Shown piece after piece: positions 62,326-64,000 of a stretch of 64,000 nucleotides of DNA. A program made the position numbers and the translations under genes. The stretch's first letter is position 1, and each line of letters starts with the position of its first letter. This DNA is from an uncultured Paracoccaceae bacterium (lineage in GTDB: Bacteria; Pseudomonadota; Alphaproteobacteria; Rhodobacterales; Rhodobacteraceae), in assembly GCA_947492825.1 (NCBI GenBank), contig CANLNT010000001.1, positions 2,356,001 through 2,420,000 on the forward strand, written 5' to 3'. The notes beneath the pieces were generated by a model. That model was not told the origin of the DNA. It did not search any database and worked only from the letters and a program-made list of their open reading frames with translations.

Positions 62326-63686
62326 AGGGCGTCCTTCAAGGCGTCAATGGTCCGTTTATAGGCCGTTGTAATCTCTTCTTTCGCAAAATGTCTTCCGTCA
62401 GAAACCAAGTGACGGCCCGCCGACCAGACATCCCGCACGCGGCGATCATCACCTGCGAAAATCCAAGCATCAAGAGCGGTATCGCCGGCCCGGCCCCACA
62501 GGTGTGGATGGTCCGTATCAAGAGCCAACATATCAGCCCAATAACCCGTTTCGAGCCGACCAGTTTGACGGCTCGTTGCCTGCGCACCGCCGGTCAACAT
62601 CCCCTCGAACAAGCGCCGACCTGTTGAAAACTCCCCCGTGGCGAGCGCAGCCCTGGTCCCGTCGCGCAAGCGCTGCGAATACTCCAGCGTCCGCAGTTCT
62701 TCGGTAAGCGAAATGCGGATGTTGCTGTCAGACCCAATGGAAACCTGACCACCCGCCCCCATCCAGCGGACGGCATCAAAAATCCCGTCTCCAAGGCTAC
62801 TTTCCGTAATGGGGCAAAGTCCAGCGACTGCCCCGGTTTGGGCAAGACGTAGGGTTTCTGCAGGGGTCATCTGCGTGCAATGGATCAGACACCAGCGCGC
62901 ATCCAGCCCCATGTTGTCCAGCGCCCATTCCACGGGCCTTGCGCCCCAATGCGCCTTTACCTCGCTGACTTCAGGGATCTGTTCCGCCAAATGCATATGG
63001 AGCGGACCTGTCGGGAAATGCTCTCCATAGGATCGCAGCGCATCAACACCAACGGCCCGCAAGGAATGCGGGGCCACGCCATGTGTTGTGTCATCAGGGA
63101 GCGCAGAAAGCGCGGCAACCGCTTGTTGGTGCAGCCGCCCGAACCTGTCCAGATCATTTCCAAACCTAATCTGACCCGCAGTCAGCGCACGTCCGTCGCA
63201 GCCGCCGAATTGATAGAGAACCGGCAGCAGACAAAGCCCGATCCCGCTTTGCGCCGCTGCCGAGGCAATGCGTTCAGACATCTCAGCCAAGTTGGCGTAA
63301 GGCGTCCCTCCGTGCTGATGGTGGAGATAGTGAAATTCGGCGTTGGTGGCATAGCCTGCTTCCAGCATTTCCATCTGAACAAAGGCAGTGATCGCCTCAA
63401 CGTGTTCCGGGCTCAACTTATCAAGAAACCTGAACATTAGCTGTCGCCAAGTCCAAAAGCTATCGCTTGGATCTGGACCGCGCCGTTCGGTCAATCCCGC
63501 CATGGCACGTTGGAACGCATGGCTGTGCACGTTCACGGGTGCGGGCAAAAGAAGATCGGTTTTGGTGCCTTTTGGGGCGGTTTGGGTTTCCACCCCAACA
63601 ATGCGCCCGTCACGTCCAACCTCGACACAGACATCCGATGCCCAACCGGATGGCAGCAATGCCGCTTTAGCCCAAACAGTTTTCAT
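62322..63686 (-). CDS. hutF: Formimidoylglutamate deiminase HutF
   Basis: The 454-residue amidohydrolase has the metal set: HxH in VNVHSHAFQRAMAG, His in LHMHLAEQIPEVSEVK, His in WCLIHCTQMTP and Asp in SIGSDSNIRISLTEELR. It deaminates N-formimidoyl-L-glutamate to N-formyl-L-glutamate in the five-step histidine pathway. ATG 63684-63686 is chosen; the open frame continues upstream through the divergent promoter. It is divergent from hutI. Confidence 0.93.
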   Translation of the reverse strand: MKTVWAKAALLPSGWASDVCVEVGRDGRIVGVETQTAPKGTKTDLLLPAPVNVHSHAFQRAMAGLTERRGPDPSDSFWTWRQLMFRFLDKLSPEHVEAITAFVQMEMLEAGYATNAEFHYLHHQHGGTPYANLAEMSERIASAAAQSGIGLCLLPVLYQFGGCDGRALTAGQIRFGNDLDRFGRLHQQAVAALSALPDDTTHGVAPHSLRAVGVDALRSYGEHFPTGPLHMHLAEQIPEVSEVKAHWGARPVEWALDNMGLDARWCLIHCTQMTPAETLRLAQTGAVAGLCPITESSLGDGIFDAVRWMGAGGQVSIGSDSNIRISLTEELRTLEYSQRLRDGTRAALATGEFSTGRRLFEGMLTGGAQATSRQTGRLETGYWADMLALDTDHPHLWGRAGDTALDAWIFAGDDRRVRDVWSAGRHLVSDGRHFAKEEITTAYKRTIDALKDAL

Positions 63687-63697
63687 GACGCTCTCAC

Positions 63698-63726
63698 TTG
63701 ACAAGCATATTATGTATGCACATAAA
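63698..63726 (+). promoter_or_regulatory. hutI promoter, TTGACA-N17-CATAAA
   Basis: TTGACA at 63698-63703 and CATAAA at 63721-63726 are separated by 17 bases, the optimal sigma-70 spacing, and lie 24 bases before the hutI ATG. It is the best promoter match in the window. Confidence 0.65.
63705..63719. promoter_or_regulatory. HutC operator inside the hutI promoter spacer
   Basis: GCATA-TTATG-TATGC is a perfect inverted repeat lying entirely between the -35 and -10 boxes, in the hutF-hutI divergent region. The TATGTATGC core resembles HutC sites described in other proteobacteria. A bound repressor would block hutI transcription directly and probably hutF also. Confidence 0.6.
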
Positions 63727-63749
63727 AATACCGAAACGCAAGCAAGGCA

Positions 63750-64000
63750 ATGCGGATGCTTTTGACCAATGCACTTATTGCGACGCTCCAAACTGATGAC
63801 AGCTATGGTCTGATTAAGGATGGCGTCATCGCGCTGGAGGGTGAGCGGATCGCATGGGTTGGCCTTGCTTCGGACCTTCCTACGCACTTCCAGAACCACC
63901 CACGCCACGATCTTGCGGGGAAACTGGTCACCCCTGCCCTTATCGATTGCCATACCCATGTTGTCTTTGGCGGCAACCGGGCGACGGAATTCGAACAACG
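63750..64000 (+). CDS. hutI: Imidazolonepropionase HutI, N-terminal part (runs off right edge)
   Basis: From ATG 63750 (AAGG ribosome site) 83 residues are visible: MRMLLTNALIATLQ, then the HutI-type segments DGVIALEGERIAWVG and LVTPALIDCHTHVVFGGNRA with the metal HxH. The enzyme hydrolyses 4-imidazolone-5-propanoate to formimidoylglutamate, the HutF substrate. An in-frame ATG at 63756 is an alternative start. The rest lies beyond the window. Confidence 0.92.
   Translation, partial: MRMLLTNALIATLQTDDSYGLIKDGVIALEGERIAWVGLASDLPTHFQNHPRHDLAGKLVTPALIDCHTHVVFGGNRATEFEQ

Overview
The window reads as a chromosomal stretch of a Rhodobacteraceae (Roseobacter-group) alphaproteobacterium. That is inferred from the GC-rich codon usage, the dense operons with 1-8 base overlaps, the many ABC/TRAP importers, a HutF-type histidine pathway and the Anbu/ATP-grasp/alpha-E/transglutaminase operon. 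I see no tRNA, rRNA, CRISPR array, insertion sequence or phage gene. Two genes run off the edges (left, a membrane protein; right, hutI).

Layout. (1) 1-4394, minus strand: LacI regulator, sugar-binding protein and permeases, preceded by a perfect 20-bp operator-like palindrome. (2) 4471-11802: a divergent locus of three caspase-fold proteins (one apparently dead), a low-complexity lipoprotein, a small secreted protein and an OmpA-type protein. (3) 11947-16670: a hypothetical gene, then ATP-grasp, alpha-E, transglutaminase and Anbu protease. (4) 16679-19864: TRAP permease pair without its binding protein, divergent from a zinc alcohol dehydrogenase. (5) 19947-26552: a fumarate-reductase-like complex, a two-subunit fumarase-type hydratase, a homocysteine methyltransferase-like protein and a convergent LysR gene. 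(6) 26720-41012: amino-sugar locus with GntR regulator, GH20 hexosaminidase, ABC importer, two SIS-domain deaminase candidates, ROK kinase, GatZ-like protein, NagA/AgaA and CutC. (7) 41243-43775: a GGDEF-EAL protein coupled to a cysteine-free molybdopterin-fold periplasmic protein. (8) 43977-50345: ribose-type ABC importer, AraC regulator and an arabinose/fucose isomerase-like enzyme. (9) 50906-61246: GntR(FCD) regulator, ABC importer, bicupin, HpcH aldolase, hydrolase, a 47-codon ORF and the OtnK/OtnC/OtnI acid-sugar enzymes. (10) 61624-64000: hutC, hutF and the divergent hutI with a readable promoter and operator.

How it works together. Most of the window is a catabolic archipelago: each substrate island pairs an importer, a one-component regulator and cytoplasmic enzymes that feed central metabolism. 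All four substrate-binding-protein genes are followed within 8-18 bases of their stop codon by a GC-rich hairpin before the next operon gene, which probably sets a high binding-protein to permease ratio. The least explained parts are the envelope caspase locus, the fumarate reductase/fumarase/methyltransferase operon, and the pathway variants lacking expected steps (no GatY or tagatose kinase; no tetronate dehydrogenase).
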